This document shows, piece by piece, positions 34,438-43,708 of a stretch of 64,000 nt of DNA. The notes below the pieces were generated by a model, which worked only from the letters and a program-made list of their open reading frames with translations, ran no database searches and was not told the origin of the DNA. Position numbers and translations under genes: made by a program. This DNA comes from Autumnicola sp041679265 (lineage in GTDB: Bacteria; Bacteroidota; Bacteroidia; Flavobacteriales; Flavobacteriaceae), in assembly GCF_041679265.1 (NCBI RefSeq), contig NZ_JBGFSM010000002.1:248001-312000 (forward strand). The letters run 5' to 3'. The stretch's first letter is position 1; each line of letters opens with the position of its first letter.

Positions 34438-35446
34438 AAATATTGGTGGAGATGAACCGGTTTTTATAATTGCTGAACTATCTGCTAATCATAATGGAAG
34501 CCTGGAAACCGCTCTTAAAACTATAAAAGCAGCAAAAAGAGCCGGAGCAGATTGTATAAAACTCCAAACCTATACTGCAGATACCATTACCCTTAATTCT
34601 AAAAAGGATGATTTTTTAATTAAAGGTACAATCTGGGAAGGCAAGAACCTTTACAACCTTTATGAGGAAGCTTATACCCCCTGGGAATGGCAAAAAGAAT
34701 TATTTGATGCGGCAGAAAAGGAAGGCTTGATTATTTTTTCTTCCCCTTTTGATAAAACTGCTGTAGATTTTCTTGAAGACTTAAATGCTCCAGCATATAA
34801 AATAGCTTCTTTTGAAATTACAGATATCCCGTTAATTGAATATGTAGCCTCAAAAGGAAAGCCGGTAATTATCTCTACCGGAATAGCAGAAAAAGAAGAT
34901 ATAGAACTGGCACTTGATGCCTGTAATCGCATGGAAAATAAGGATGTTGCGCTATTAAAATGTACCTCATCTTATCCCGCTCCTATTGAAGAAGCCAACA
35001 TGAAAATGATAAAAGAATTTTCAGAGCGCTATAATGTTATTTCTGGTTTATCAGATCACACCATGGGCAATACAGTTCCAGTAGTAGCAACATGCTTTGG
35101 AGCAAAAATTATAGAAAAACATTTTATTCTGGATAAATCCATAGGTGGTCCAGATGCCTCTTTTTCTATGGATGAAGACGAATTTGCAGCCATGGTAAAA
35201 GCGGTAAGGGAAGCCGAAAAAGCAATTGGAAAAATTGATTATAGCCTAACCGAAAAGCAGAAAAAAGGAAAGGATTTTGCACGCTCCATATATGTGGCAG
35301 AAGATATTAAGGCAGGAGAAACCTATACGGAAGAGAATATACGCTCTGTACGGCCTGGATTTGGGATGCATCCAAAATATTTAAAAGATTATTTGGGTAA
35401 AAAAGCTGGAAAAGATTGGGAAAAAGGAGATCGGTTCCTTGGGTAA
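34421..35446 (+). CDS. pseI: Pseudaminic acid synthase PseI
   Basis: A 341-aa NeuB-family enzyme. The TIM barrel includes FIIAELSANHNGSLETAL, DCIKLQTYTADTITLNS and GTIWEGKNLYNLYEEAYTPW (typical of PseI), KCTSSYPAPIEEANM and GLSDHTMGN. The C-terminal SAF antifreeze-like domain runs from about residue 285 (ARSIYVAEDIKAGE). It condenses the free 6-deoxy-AltdiNAc sugar with PEP to form pseudaminic acid. Confidence 0.92.
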   Translation: MRIGNKNIGGDEPVFIIAELSANHNGSLETALKTIKAAKRAGADCIKLQTYTADTITLNSKKDDFLIKGTIWEGKNLYNLYEEAYTPWEWQKELFDAAEKEGLIIFSSPFDKTAVDFLEDLNAPAYKIASFEITDIPLIEYVASKGKPVIISTGIAEKEDIELALDACNRMENKDVALLKCTSSYPAPIEEANMKMIKEFSERYNVISGLSDHTMGNTVPVVATCFGAKIIEKHFILDKSIGGPDASFSMDEDEFAAMVKAVREAEKAIGKIDYSLTEKQKKGKDFARSIYVAEDIKAGETYTEENIRSVRPGFGMHPKYLKDYLGKKAGKDWEKGDRFLG

Positions 35447-35476
35447 AAGGCTGTTCTCTTAGATTCTTTAATTTTT

Positions 35477-35494
35477 CAAGCTGCTAATAGCTTG
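35477..35494 (+). other. Small hairpin before wzx
   Basis: CAAGCT and AGCTTG flank a 6-base loop between pseI and wzx. There is no T-run, so the role is unclear; it may be mRNA structure at a transcription unit border. Confidence 0.3.
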
Positions 35495-35510
35495 CCACTA
35501 GAATTAACTT

Positions 35511-36977
35511 ATGTCTTTACAAAAAAAGGCCTTTTCAGGTATTAGCTGGACTTTTATTGAACAATTTGGGAGTAAGGCAATAAACTTTACTGTCCAGATT
35601 GTGCTGGCAAGATTAATTGCTCCTGAAGAGTTTGGTCTTCTAGGAATGATCTTAATTTTTAGTGCCGTGGGGAATTCGCTTACAGATTCTGGTATGAGCC
35701 AGTCGCTTATAAGGTCTGAAAAGCCGGACGAAGATGATTTTTCTACTGTTTTTACCATAAATCTTGCACTTTCTTTATTCCTGTACCTGGTATTCTATAT
35801 TGCAGCTCCACTTATTTCCAGCTTTTACGATCAACCAAGATTAACAGACCTAATTCGTGTTTATAGCATCACAATAGTGATTAACAGTTTGTTTATCATA
35901 CAAAAAACAAGGTTAACCTACGAACTGAATTTTAAGTATCAAATGAAGGCCCAGTTGCCGGCGCTTTTATTAGCAGGTCTTACAGGAATTGTAATGGCTT
36001 ATATGGATTTTGGAGTTTGGGCGCTGGTGTATATGGAAATAGTATTGGGATTATCTTTAACTATAATCTACTTTTTCCAGACACGCTGGTTACCAAAGAT
36101 GAAACTTTACCGGCATAAATTAAAAGAACATTTTTATTTTGGCTACAAACTGGCCATTTCAGGAATTATTGGGCGTATTGTAAAAAACATTTTTCCCTTG
36201 ATTATTGGCCGGTATTTCTCGGCAGCAATGGTAGGATATTATACAAGAGCCGTTACCATGAAAGATTTTCCTATTGTAACTTTTTCAAATACTCTGGATA
36301 AGGTTTTGTACCCGGTATTTTCAAAAATTAAAAAAGATGAAAACCTGAAACAGGCGTATCAAAAAACACAGGTTCTTGCATTATTGATCTTAACCACAAT
36401 AATGCTCCTCCTTATTTTAACTGCACATCCTTTATTTGCTTTTTTACTAGGAGATAAATGGCTGCCCGCGGTTCCCTATTTTCAATTGTTATGTATAACA
36501 GGCATATTTTATCCCATTAATAAGTACAATTCTAATATTTTAAAGGTTAAGGGTAGAACAGATTTATACTTAAAAATGGCAGTTATAGTTAATGTTACTC
36601 TTGTTATAGGAATTCTGTTAACCATGAAAATAGGAATAATTCCTTTAATCCTCGCGCAAATAGCCAATAGTATTATAGCAGTACTCATTAACATTTATTA
36701 TGCGAACAAGTTCATTGATTATCCTCTGCAAGAGCAAGTTGGGGATATACTAAAAACCTCCTTTCCGGGATTAATAGCTTTTTCAGCAGTTTTTAGTTTA
36801 ATGTATTTTACTCCTATATTCGAAAATCTAATTGATGTAGTTGAACTGATAGTAACCGGAGGCTTATTTCTTTTTATACTTGTCGCTATACATTTCTTTT
36901 TTAAGACGTGGTCTATGCAGGAAATGATAAAACTTTTAAAAGCCACACCTCTTGGAAAACCTCTTAAAAGAAAGTAA
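35511..36977 (+). CDS. wzx: Wzx-type lipopolysaccharide/capsule repeat-unit flippase
   Basis: A 488-aa MOP-family protein with about 12-14 membrane segments. The start KKAFSGISWTFIEQFGSKAINF and EEFGLLGMILIFSAVGNSLTDSGMSQ are typical of the WzxC/TuaB branch. It moves undecaprenyl-linked repeat units to the periplasmic side of the inner membrane. It is preceded by pseI and followed by a 186-bp gap. A second flippase candidate is at 47052. Confidence 0.9.
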   Translation: MSLQKKAFSGISWTFIEQFGSKAINFTVQIVLARLIAPEEFGLLGMILIFSAVGNSLTDSGMSQSLIRSEKPDEDDFSTVFTINLALSLFLYLVFYIAAPLISSFYDQPRLTDLIRVYSITIVINSLFIIQKTRLTYELNFKYQMKAQLPALLLAGLTGIVMAYMDFGVWALVYMEIVLGLSLTIIYFFQTRWLPKMKLYRHKLKEHFYFGYKLAISGIIGRIVKNIFPLIIGRYFSAAMVGYYTRAVTMKDFPIVTFSNTLDKVLYPVFSKIKKDENLKQAYQKTQVLALLILTTIMLLLILTAHPLFAFLLGDKWLPAVPYFQLLCITGIFYPINKYNSNILKVKGRTDLYLKMAVIVNVTLVIGILLTMKIGIIPLILAQIANSIIAVLINIYYANKFIDYPLQEQVGDILKTSFPGLIAFSAVFSLMYFTPIFENLIDVVELIVTGGLFLFILVAIHFFFKTWSMQEMIKLLKATPLGKPLKRK

Positions 36978-37053
36978 GCTAATTATCTTTAAAGGGTTCA
37001 CATAAAGTGTAGAAAACCAGCAAAACGATGAATGTTTTAATAGGGTTTTAACC

Positions 37054-37081
37054 TTGTACCTCATAAGTTATAATAACTTTG
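37054..37081 (+). promoter_or_regulatory. Promoter with overlapping 15-bp palindrome
   Basis: TTG at 37054-37056 and TAACTTTG (TAnnTTTG) at 37074-37081 are 17 bases apart. The perfect palindrome AAGTTATAATAACTT at 37065-37079 overlaps the -7 box and could be an operator. The downstream gene starts at 37164. Confidence 0.45.
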
Positions 37082-37163
37082 AAGAATTGTAGCTTTCTTG
37101 GCGACCTCCTACAGATAGCTCAAACTTGAAGAGGAGTACTTATGAATCAAAATCAGGAGACAA

Positions 37164-37952
37164 TTGGTTATTACCTATCATAAATTCTTTAATACCCTAA
37201 ATTTTGAAAGGCAAATTCAATATTTAATTTTCAAATTTGATTTAGAAAATAAAGAAAAATGGAAAGCAGGGGAGAAGAAAAAGCTAATAATTACGGCAGA
37301 TGACGGGGATCCCAGTTTCTACTATAAAGCTTTTCCTGTTTTAAAAAAATATAATATTCCTGCTATCCTTTTTGTTGTCACAGATTTAATTAACACCAAT
37401 ACGCCCTTCTGGTGGGATGAGATAGAATATTATCTTGGTAAGGAGGAGGGCAATAAAAAAGTATGGGAGGTTAAAACCTGGCCTAATAAACAGAGAGAAA
37501 TCTTTTTAGTTAACTTAAGAAAGAATTCGGATAAACCGGCTTTAAAATATCCTCAACTAACTACTGCTCATTTAAAGGAAATGCAAGATGGAGGAATAAC
37601 AATAGCAAATCATTCCCATACACATCCTATGTTTGACCATTGCTCCCCGGAAGAACTGGAAAATGAAATGGAACGATCTACCACAATTTTAAAAGAACTT
37701 GGGTTTTCCCCTGAAGTTTTTGCTTATCCCAATGGTAATTTCTCCTTTGAATCTGAAATTATTCTAAAAAAATATGGAATTAAAACGGCTTTTCTTTTTG
37801 ATCATAAAATTAATAGCAATATAAACCCACTCCGGGTTTCCCGGTTGACCGTGGATGATACCACTCCATTTTGGAAATTTAAATTTATAATTAGTGGATG
37901 GCATAGCCGCATCCTGCCTATAACAAAGGCAGTGGCGAAGATGAGAAAATAA
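37164..37952 (+). CDS. Polysaccharide deacetylase (CE4/NodB-like)
   Basis: A 262-aa protein with the NodB motifs ITADDGDPSFYYKAF (catalytic and metal Asp) and NHSHTHPMFDH (metal His), then a FAYPNGNF segment. It should remove N- or O-acetyl groups from a sugar. The start is TTG at 37164, forced by a stop at 37143-37145 in frame. AGGAG at 37155-37159 is a good ribosome site. The N-terminus lacks a signal peptide, suggesting cytosolic action on lipid-linked precursors. Confidence 0.82.
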   Translation: MVITYHKFFNTLNFERQIQYLIFKFDLENKEKWKAGEKKKLIITADDGDPSFYYKAFPVLKKYNIPAILFVVTDLINTNTPFWWDEIEYYLGKEEGNKKVWEVKTWPNKQREIFLVNLRKNSDKPALKYPQLTTAHLKEMQDGGITIANHSHTHPMFDHCSPEELENEMERSTTILKELGFSPEVFAYPNGNFSFESEIILKKYGIKTAFLFDHKINSNINPLRVSRLTVDDTTPFWKFKFIISGWHSRILPITKAVAKMRK

Positions 37953-38080
37953 ACCAGCTTACAGGATTGCAAATAGCTTAAATGCTACTGTTAGGGAAAG
38001 GTAATTTATCTCCTTTAAAATATATAATAAAAAGAAACCAAGAAAGAAATAGTTAAAATGGAAAATAATTTTCAGGAAAA

Positions 38081-38977
38081 ATGGAGGCCAGGAAAAAACT
38101 TGATTTAACTTTTAGGGAGATCGATTATTCGAAGGATTTGACTGAAGTAGTAGCTTTAATTCAAATAGCTCTGGACCCTGGTTTCTCTGTTCAGCATTTT
38201 AAATGGAAACATTTGGAAAATCCTTTTGGCAGATCCTTCGGGATTTTGGCCTTGGATGGGAAGAAAATTGTAGGGTTAAGAATGTTTATGTTCTGGAGTT
38301 TTTATAGTGCTTACAAAAAAAAACGAATTCGCGGCATAAGGCCGGTAGACACGGTTACACATCCAGAATATCGGGGACACGGTATTTTTAAGAAACTTAC
38401 CCTAGATGGTTTAGAGAAATGTAAAGAGAATTATGATTTTGTTTTTAACACTCCAAATGAGATCAGTTTTCCTATATATTCTAAATTGGGTTGGCAAAAA
38501 ATGGAGCAGGTCCAAGACATAAAAATTGCACTTATAAACCCTTTTAATGCCTCCTGCCATTATCTGGATATAAAACCAGAATTTCTAACGGAAAAAGAAG
38601 ATTTCTATCCTTTGGATACCTTACATACTTATACATCTTTAAAATACCTTAAATGGCGATATAAAAGTAATAAATACTCCATTGCTTATTTTCCTGCTCA
38701 GAATATCTATATAGCCTATGGTACAAGCTCTCAATATCTTGTTATTTATGAAATTTTAGGCAATCCCAAATTTGCTGAAAGTAAAATGCTTTACACTTTA
38801 GCAAGGAAGAAGGGAAAGGTCTTAATATACTATTACGATAATGAAATCCTGGCCAAATTTCATCTTCCGGTGACAATTAAGAGGAAAAAACCTGTTATTG
38901 TGATGAGGAATCATGAAAAATTAAATGCATCTAAAGGATTTAAATTTTCACTGGCAGATTTGGAGGCCGTTTTTTAA
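38081..38977 (+). CDS. GNAT-fold protein, paralogue A
   Basis: A 298-aa protein with an N-terminal GNAT domain: FKWKHLENPFGRSFGILAL, GLRMFMFWSF, RPVDTVTHPEYRGHGIFKKL and FNTPNEISFPIYSKLGW. The C-terminal half is less typical and contains another SLKYLKWRYKS core, suggesting a two-domain GNAT. It is clearly paralogous to the protein at 41575. Probably an acyl- or aminoacyl-transferase acting on a sugar; the substrate is unknown. Confidence 0.75.
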   Translation: MEARKKLDLTFREIDYSKDLTEVVALIQIALDPGFSVQHFKWKHLENPFGRSFGILALDGKKIVGLRMFMFWSFYSAYKKKRIRGIRPVDTVTHPEYRGHGIFKKLTLDGLEKCKENYDFVFNTPNEISFPIYSKLGWQKMEQVQDIKIALINPFNASCHYLDIKPEFLTEKEDFYPLDTLHTYTSLKYLKWRYKSNKYSIAYFPAQNIYIAYGTSSQYLVIYEILGNPKFAESKMLYTLARKKGKVLIYYYDNEILAKFHLPVTIKRKKPVIVMRNHEKLNASKGFKFSLADLEAVF

Positions 38978-39108
38978 TCAGATAATCAAGCTATATTCTT
39001 TAACCAAAGATAGATGCACTCTGCTGTTTAAAAAAATTTATATAAAAAGCCTGCCTTCTTCTGCTAGCAATTATAATTTGAAGAGCAAGCTTCATTTATG
39101 CTGAGAGT

Positions 39109-39177
39109 ATGAAATTTTATATAGCGTACAGAAAAGTTTATTTTAGCCGTTTTATAAAAAATCGAAAGGGAAAGTAA
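39109..39177 (+). other. 22-codon open frame in a 214-bp gap
   Basis: The gap 38978-39191 contains an ATG-initiated frame of 22 basic and aromatic residues (MKFYIAYRKVYFSRF...). It could be a leader peptide or chance; no typical promoter box lies near it (TATAATTTG at about 39071-39080 has one extra base). Confidence 0.15.
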
Positions 39178-39191
39178 AATTAATTAAGCTA

Positions 39192-40274
39192 TTGAAAATA
39201 TTACAACTTATAAATAAGCACCAAAACAGAGGAGCAGAAACTTTTGCGTGTCAGTTGGCTGGACATCTTATAGCTTTAGGACATCAGGTTAAAATGGTTG
39301 CTGTTTTTAACGGAGAAGCTAATTTACCTTTTAAAGGAGAAATTATCTGTTTAAATGCATCTCCGGGCAAGCGTTTTCTGGATCTAAAAGCTTGGAAAAA
39401 TCTTGCTGAGGTAATAAGCACTTTTCAGCCAGATATTATTCAGGCAAATGCAGGCGATACTTTAAAATATGCCATTTTTTCAAGAATAATCTTTGGTTGG
39501 AAGGCTCCCGTACTTTTTCGTAATGCGAGCGAGGTGGGACGGTACCTCACTTCCTATTTTCAGAAAAAATATAATGGGTTTTTATACAAAAAATTAGACG
39601 CTGTTGCTTCTGTATCAGCGGCTTCAGAAAAGGATCTTTTACAACACTTTCCTTTTCTAAAAGGAAAAACAGAGGTTATACCTATTGGTTTGGAAGAAAT
39701 AAAAGAAATTTCTCCTGTGCATTTACAGCCAGGATCAGGAAAGCACATCGTTCACGTAGGGGGCTTTAGTTTTGAGAAAAATCATAGAGGCTTGTTGCGA
39801 ATTTTTTCCAAAGTATTAGAGAAAAATCAACAGGCCTATCTTCATCTTGTTGGCGACGGCCCTTTGAAAGAAGAAGTTGAGACTGAAGTAAAAAAGATGG
39901 GTTTAAGTCCTCGAGTGCGGTTTTATGGTTTCGTAAACAACCCGCTGTCCTTCATAAATGTTGCAGATGTCCTTGTTTTACCAAGCATTATAGAGGGGCT
40001 TCCGGGGGTTATTCTGGAAGCCATGTTCTGTAAAACTCCGGTGGTTGCTTACAATGTGGGGGGGATATCTGAAATTGTTGGAGAGGGAAAAGGTATTTTA
40101 ATAGAAAAAAATGAAGAAGAACTATTTTCCGAAGCAATTCAAAAGTCTATTAAATCCCCTGAAGAATTAGGTATAGACAAGGCTTACCATATGGTTACAA
40201 ATAATTATATGAATTCGGAAATAGCGTTAAAATTCGTTAATTCTTACAGAAAAATTGCCACCGCCCCGGAATAG
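39192..40274 (+). CDS. GT4-family glycosyltransferase
   Basis: A 360-aa GT-B enzyme starting MKILQLINKHQNRGAETFA from a TTG codon at 39192 (no ATG is available). It has HVGGFSFEKNHRGLLRIF for the nucleotide domain and PSIIEGLPGVILEAM for the EX7E donor site. It sits between the two GNAT paralogues. Donor and acceptor are not predictable. Confidence 0.87.
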   Translation: MKILQLINKHQNRGAETFACQLAGHLIALGHQVKMVAVFNGEANLPFKGEIICLNASPGKRFLDLKAWKNLAEVISTFQPDIIQANAGDTLKYAIFSRIIFGWKAPVLFRNASEVGRYLTSYFQKKYNGFLYKKLDAVASVSAASEKDLLQHFPFLKGKTEVIPIGLEEIKEISPVHLQPGSGKHIVHVGGFSFEKNHRGLLRIFSKVLEKNQQAYLHLVGDGPLKEEVETEVKKMGLSPRVRFYGFVNNPLSFINVADVLVLPSIIEGLPGVILEAMFCKTPVVAYNVGGISEIVGEGKGILIEKNEEELFSEAIQKSIKSPEELGIDKAYHMVTNNYMNSEIALKFVNSYRKIATAPE

Positions 40275-40284
40275 CTTAAATTTG
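40255..40284 (+). promoter_or_regulatory. Internal promoter of the polysaccharide locus
   Basis: TTG at 40255-40257 and TAAATTTG at 40277-40284 are 19 bases apart, a very good fit to the Bacteroidota consensus. It overlaps the 3' end of one GT4 gene and serves the next one at 40332. Confidence 0.65.
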
Positions 40285-40331
40285 CCGCTAATCTTTTCAC
40301 ATTAAAAAAGAAAATTCTTTCAACGCTCATT

Positions 40332-41465
40332 ATGGATAGAATAAAAATCCTTCATATCATAAAGTCTTTGGGTAGAGGAGGAGCAGAGGTTTTACTACCG
40401 GAAACCCTTAAATTACATCATCAGGAAAAATTTGAGTTTCATTATATTTATTTCCTGCCTTGGAAAGATCAAATGGTGCAATCTATTGAAGAGGCAGGGG
40501 GTATAGTAACATGTATTAAAGCCTCTAACAACTTAAGTTTACTGGGCAAATCTAAAGAAGTGATCCATTACTGTAAAGAGAATAATATAGATATTATACA
40601 TTGCCATTTACCCTGGTCTGGATTTTTGGGTAGGATTGTAAGCCTTAGAACCACTATTCCGGTTATATATACAGAGCATAATATACAGGAACGTTACCAT
40701 ATAGCCACTAAAATTCTGAATAAGCTGAGTTTTAATTTTCAGAGCATGGCAATTGGAGTTTCTGAAGATTCCTCAAGATCTGTACTAGAAAATATAAAAC
40801 CAAAGATTCCCGTAAATACTGTATTAAATGGAGTGAATACGGAGTACTTCAGGAGAAATTCAGATAAAAGCGAGAGAATAAGAAAACAGCATAAAATTCC
40901 TGAAGATGCATGTGTAATTGGCAATATTGCCGTATTCCGGGAACAAAAGGCTATTCCAGACTGGATAAAAGCCTTTAAGGAAATAAATTTAAAACATCCT
41001 GAGGTCTATGGGCTTTTGGTTGGGGCAGGTCCTAAAGAAGATGAAATTAAGGCTTTGGTAAAAGAGCATAAATTGGAGGATAAACTTATCCTTCCCGGCC
41101 TTCAAACCGACACTGCAGCTTATTTTTCGGCTATAGATATTTTTATGATGAGTTCTGCATTTGAAGGCTTGCCCATTGCACTTTTAGAAGCTATGAGCAT
41201 GGAGTGTTGCGTGGTCTCTACAAAGGCCGGGGGAGTGGTTGAAGTAGTCCGGGATGGAGAAAATGGCTCTTTATGCGAGGTAGGGGATTATAGGTGTCTG
41301 GCCGGAAAAGCTTCCGCATTAATAGAAGATCCTGTAAAAAGAAAAGAATATCAGGTGGCAGCCAGGAAACGCGTAGTTAATAATTTCAGTTTAAAAAGAA
41401 TGGTAGACGAACTGGAAGGTATATATTTTGATTTTATGAAAGGTGATCATGGCAATAACAAATAG
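40332..41465 (+). CDS. GT4-family glycosyltransferase
   Basis: A 377-aa GT-B enzyme with IIKSLGRGGAEVLLPE at the N-terminus, IAVFREQKAIPDWIKAF in the nucleotide domain and SSAFEGLPIALLEAM as the donor site. Its own promoter lies upstream at 40255-40284. It is followed after 109 bp by the second GNAT paralogue. Confidence 0.88.
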   Translation: MDRIKILHIIKSLGRGGAEVLLPETLKLHHQEKFEFHYIYFLPWKDQMVQSIEEAGGIVTCIKASNNLSLLGKSKEVIHYCKENNIDIIHCHLPWSGFLGRIVSLRTTIPVIYTEHNIQERYHIATKILNKLSFNFQSMAIGVSEDSSRSVLENIKPKIPVNTVLNGVNTEYFRRNSDKSERIRKQHKIPEDACVIGNIAVFREQKAIPDWIKAFKEINLKHPEVYGLLVGAGPKEDEIKALVKEHKLEDKLILPGLQTDTAAYFSAIDIFMMSSAFEGLPIALLEAMSMECCVVSTKAGGVVEVVRDGENGSLCEVGDYRCLAGKASALIEDPVKRKEYQVAARKRVVNNFSLKRMVDELEGIYFDFMKGDHGNNK

Positions 41466-41574
41466 CCTGCTGCTGTATTTCGCATTCCCGAATTAATTTA
41501 GTTAACCTACAGGTTTAAGCATGGCATCTTCATGAAAATTTAATACTTTCTAAAAGTAAAACTTTCTACAATAA

Positions 41575-42516
41575 ATGAACATAAGAAAAGCTACAGAAGA
41601 GGATATCCCTGAAATTGTAAGTGTTTTAAAAGCCAGCCTTGGAGAAAAAGAACTGTCCTTGTCTGAGGAGATTTGGAGATATAAGCATGTATTTAATCCT
41701 TTTGGAAAGTCTGTTGTTTTAATAGCTGAGGAAGAAGATAAAATTGTAGGGGTTAGGGCATTTATGCGCTGGAAATGGCAGAGCAATAATAAAACATATT
41801 CGGCTTTTAGAGCTGTAGATACGGCTACTCATCCTAAGCATCAGGGAAAAGGAATCTTTAAGAGGCTAACTTTGGCAGCAGTAGAACGTGTGAAAAATGA
41901 AGGAGATCATTTTATTTTTAACACTCCTAATGAAATGAGCCGTCCCGGTTATCTAAAAATGGGATGGGAGCCGGTGGGTAAAATCTATATAGGCATAAAA
42001 CCTTCTTTAGGCTTTCTTAATCTAAGAAAGAAGAGTGTGTTCCCAGCAATACAAAAAAATACAACGGCTCAAAAAATCGATGTACTTTGCCACCACTGGA
42101 ACCACAATCTTCAGAAATCAAAATCGAGTTTTACTCCCAAATCTGCTGACTTTCTGGAGTGGCGGTACGAAAAAAATCCCTTACAGGAATATACCGTAAT
42201 TGCGGAAGATTTTTACTATTTGGCAGTCTATATAAAAAAAAGAGGAAAATTAAAAGAACTGCGTGTAGCTGAATTTCTTTATAATGAAGATGAATTTAAT
42301 AGGGAAGAGCGCAAGAAGCTATTAAAGAACATTGAAAAAAAATTTTCAGCGCATTTAATAAGCTTTTCTCCGCAGTTTCTTGAACTGTTTGGTAAAAAGG
42401 GTTATTTAGGTCCTCTTCTTGTATTAAATGATCTAAATTTAACCCCAGAAGAAAGGCTTCTATTTAAAGATATTACCAAGTGGTATAACAGTATAGGGGA
42501 TCTGGAATTATTTTAA
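41575..42516 (+). CDS. GNAT-fold protein, paralogue B
   Basis: A 313-aa protein paralogous to the one at 38081. Shared blocks are WRYKHVFNPFGKSVVLIA, GVRAFMRWKW, FRAVDTATHPKHQGKGIFKRL and FNTPNEMSRPGYLKMGW. The C-terminal half again holds a DFLEWRYEKNP element. Four bases separate it from the polymerase gene. Probably adds an acyl or aminoacyl group to the repeat unit; the substrate is unknown. Confidence 0.75.
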   Translation: MNIRKATEEDIPEIVSVLKASLGEKELSLSEEIWRYKHVFNPFGKSVVLIAEEEDKIVGVRAFMRWKWQSNNKTYSAFRAVDTATHPKHQGKGIFKRLTLAAVERVKNEGDHFIFNTPNEMSRPGYLKMGWEPVGKIYIGIKPSLGFLNLRKKSVFPAIQKNTTAQKIDVLCHHWNHNLQKSKSSFTPKSADFLEWRYEKNPLQEYTVIAEDFYYLAVYIKKRGKLKELRVAEFLYNEDEFNREERKKLLKNIEKKFSAHLISFSPQFLELFGKKGYLGPLLVLNDLNLTPEERLLFKDITKWYNSIGDLELF

Positions 42517-42519
42517 TTT

Positions 42520-43707
42520 ATGTTAGGGGTTCTCATTTTAATTATATTATTTGCCGGTGTAAATCAAATCATTTTTGGTTTTTATCAAAAAAAACATTCT
42601 TTTTTTGATAAAAGGCTTATGAACCTTTTATACCTGTACCACACAATATTCTTTGGGGTCTACTTATGGTACGCGTATAACAACCCCTCCGATTCAAAAG
42701 GATATTATAGCTTTTACATAGATAATCCCAATGTAGGCTGGTTTGAGACTTTTGGCACAGATACCAATTTTATTAATTTCTTAGGATATCCCTTCCATTT
42801 CCTGGGGTTTTCCTATGAAATGCTTATGCTAACCTTTTCCTGGATGGGATTTGTAGGCTTTATCTATTCTTATTTGTTCTTCCGGGAAAAAATTCCAGTA
42901 AAAGTAAAGATATTCAAGTCATTTGATCTTTTAACGCTCCTGCTTTTTCTGCCTAATATGCATTTCTGGACCGCTTCTCTAGGTAAAGGAGCGCCTATTT
43001 TTATGGGAGTAATGATATTTGCCTATTCCATTCTTTATCCTAAATCCCGTTTATATACCTTAATTTTAGGATCGCTTATCGTGTTTTACATCAGGCCACA
43101 TGTATTTCTGTTTTTGGCAGTGGGAGCTGTTGCAGGGTATATTACAGGTAGGGATAAAATTTCATTTGGGAGGAAATTTTTGGTGGTTGCAGGTATGTTG
43201 GCAGGATTACTTCTTGTACAGGATCAAATTTTAGCGGTTGTTGATTTGCAAGGTTCAGACAACCTAATTGAAGATTTTGAAGATTTTACCGGTGACAGGG
43301 CTGAGAACCTTAGTAAAAAAGCAGGATCTGGGGTAGATATGTCTTCGTATAGTTTACCGTTTAAATTATTCACCTTCTGGTTTAGACCTCTCTTTGTAGA
43401 TGCGCCAAATGCGTTGGGGTTAATTATTTCTTTTGAAAATCTGATATATCTTCTGCTTTTTCTAAAAATTATCAGAAAGGACTTTTTTCATTTCATTAAG
43501 CGGTCCCCCTCTTATGTGAAAATGAGTATGGTTATATTTCTTTTAACCTCTTTTGCCATGACTTTTGTAATGTCTAATCTTGGGATTATAATGAGACAAA
43601 AACAAATGGTCATGTATTTTATTTTCTTTGTAATTTATTACTATCTAGCAGAAAAAAAATACAAAAAGGTGAAGCGTAGGCGCAAGTTGAAACTTTCAGG
43701 AAATTAA
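42520..43707 (+). CDS. wzy: Wzy/EpsG-like polysaccharide polymerase
   Basis: A 395-aa membrane protein with about ten hydrophobic segments and a periplasmic loop rich in acidic residues (about 240-290). No strong sequence signature exists for Wzy proteins. The call rests on topology, length, and position among glycosyltransferases with Wza/Wzc downstream. It would join repeat units in the periplasm. It is flanked by immediate neighbours (3 and 1 bp gaps). Confidence 0.68.
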   Translation: MLGVLILIILFAGVNQIIFGFYQKKHSFFDKRLMNLLYLYHTIFFGVYLWYAYNNPSDSKGYYSFYIDNPNVGWFETFGTDTNFINFLGYPFHFLGFSYEMLMLTFSWMGFVGFIYSYLFFREKIPVKVKIFKSFDLLTLLLFLPNMHFWTASLGKGAPIFMGVMIFAYSILYPKSRLYTLILGSLIVFYIRPHVFLFLAVGAVAGYITGRDKISFGRKFLVVAGMLAGLLLVQDQILAVVDLQGSDNLIEDFEDFTGDRAENLSKKAGSGVDMSSYSLPFKLFTFWFRPLFVDAPNALGLIISFENLIYLLLFLKIIRKDFFHFIKRSPSYVKMSMVIFLLTSFAMTFVMSNLGIIMRQKQMVMYFIFFVIYYYLAEKKYKKVKRRRKLKLSGN

Positions 43708-43708
43708 A

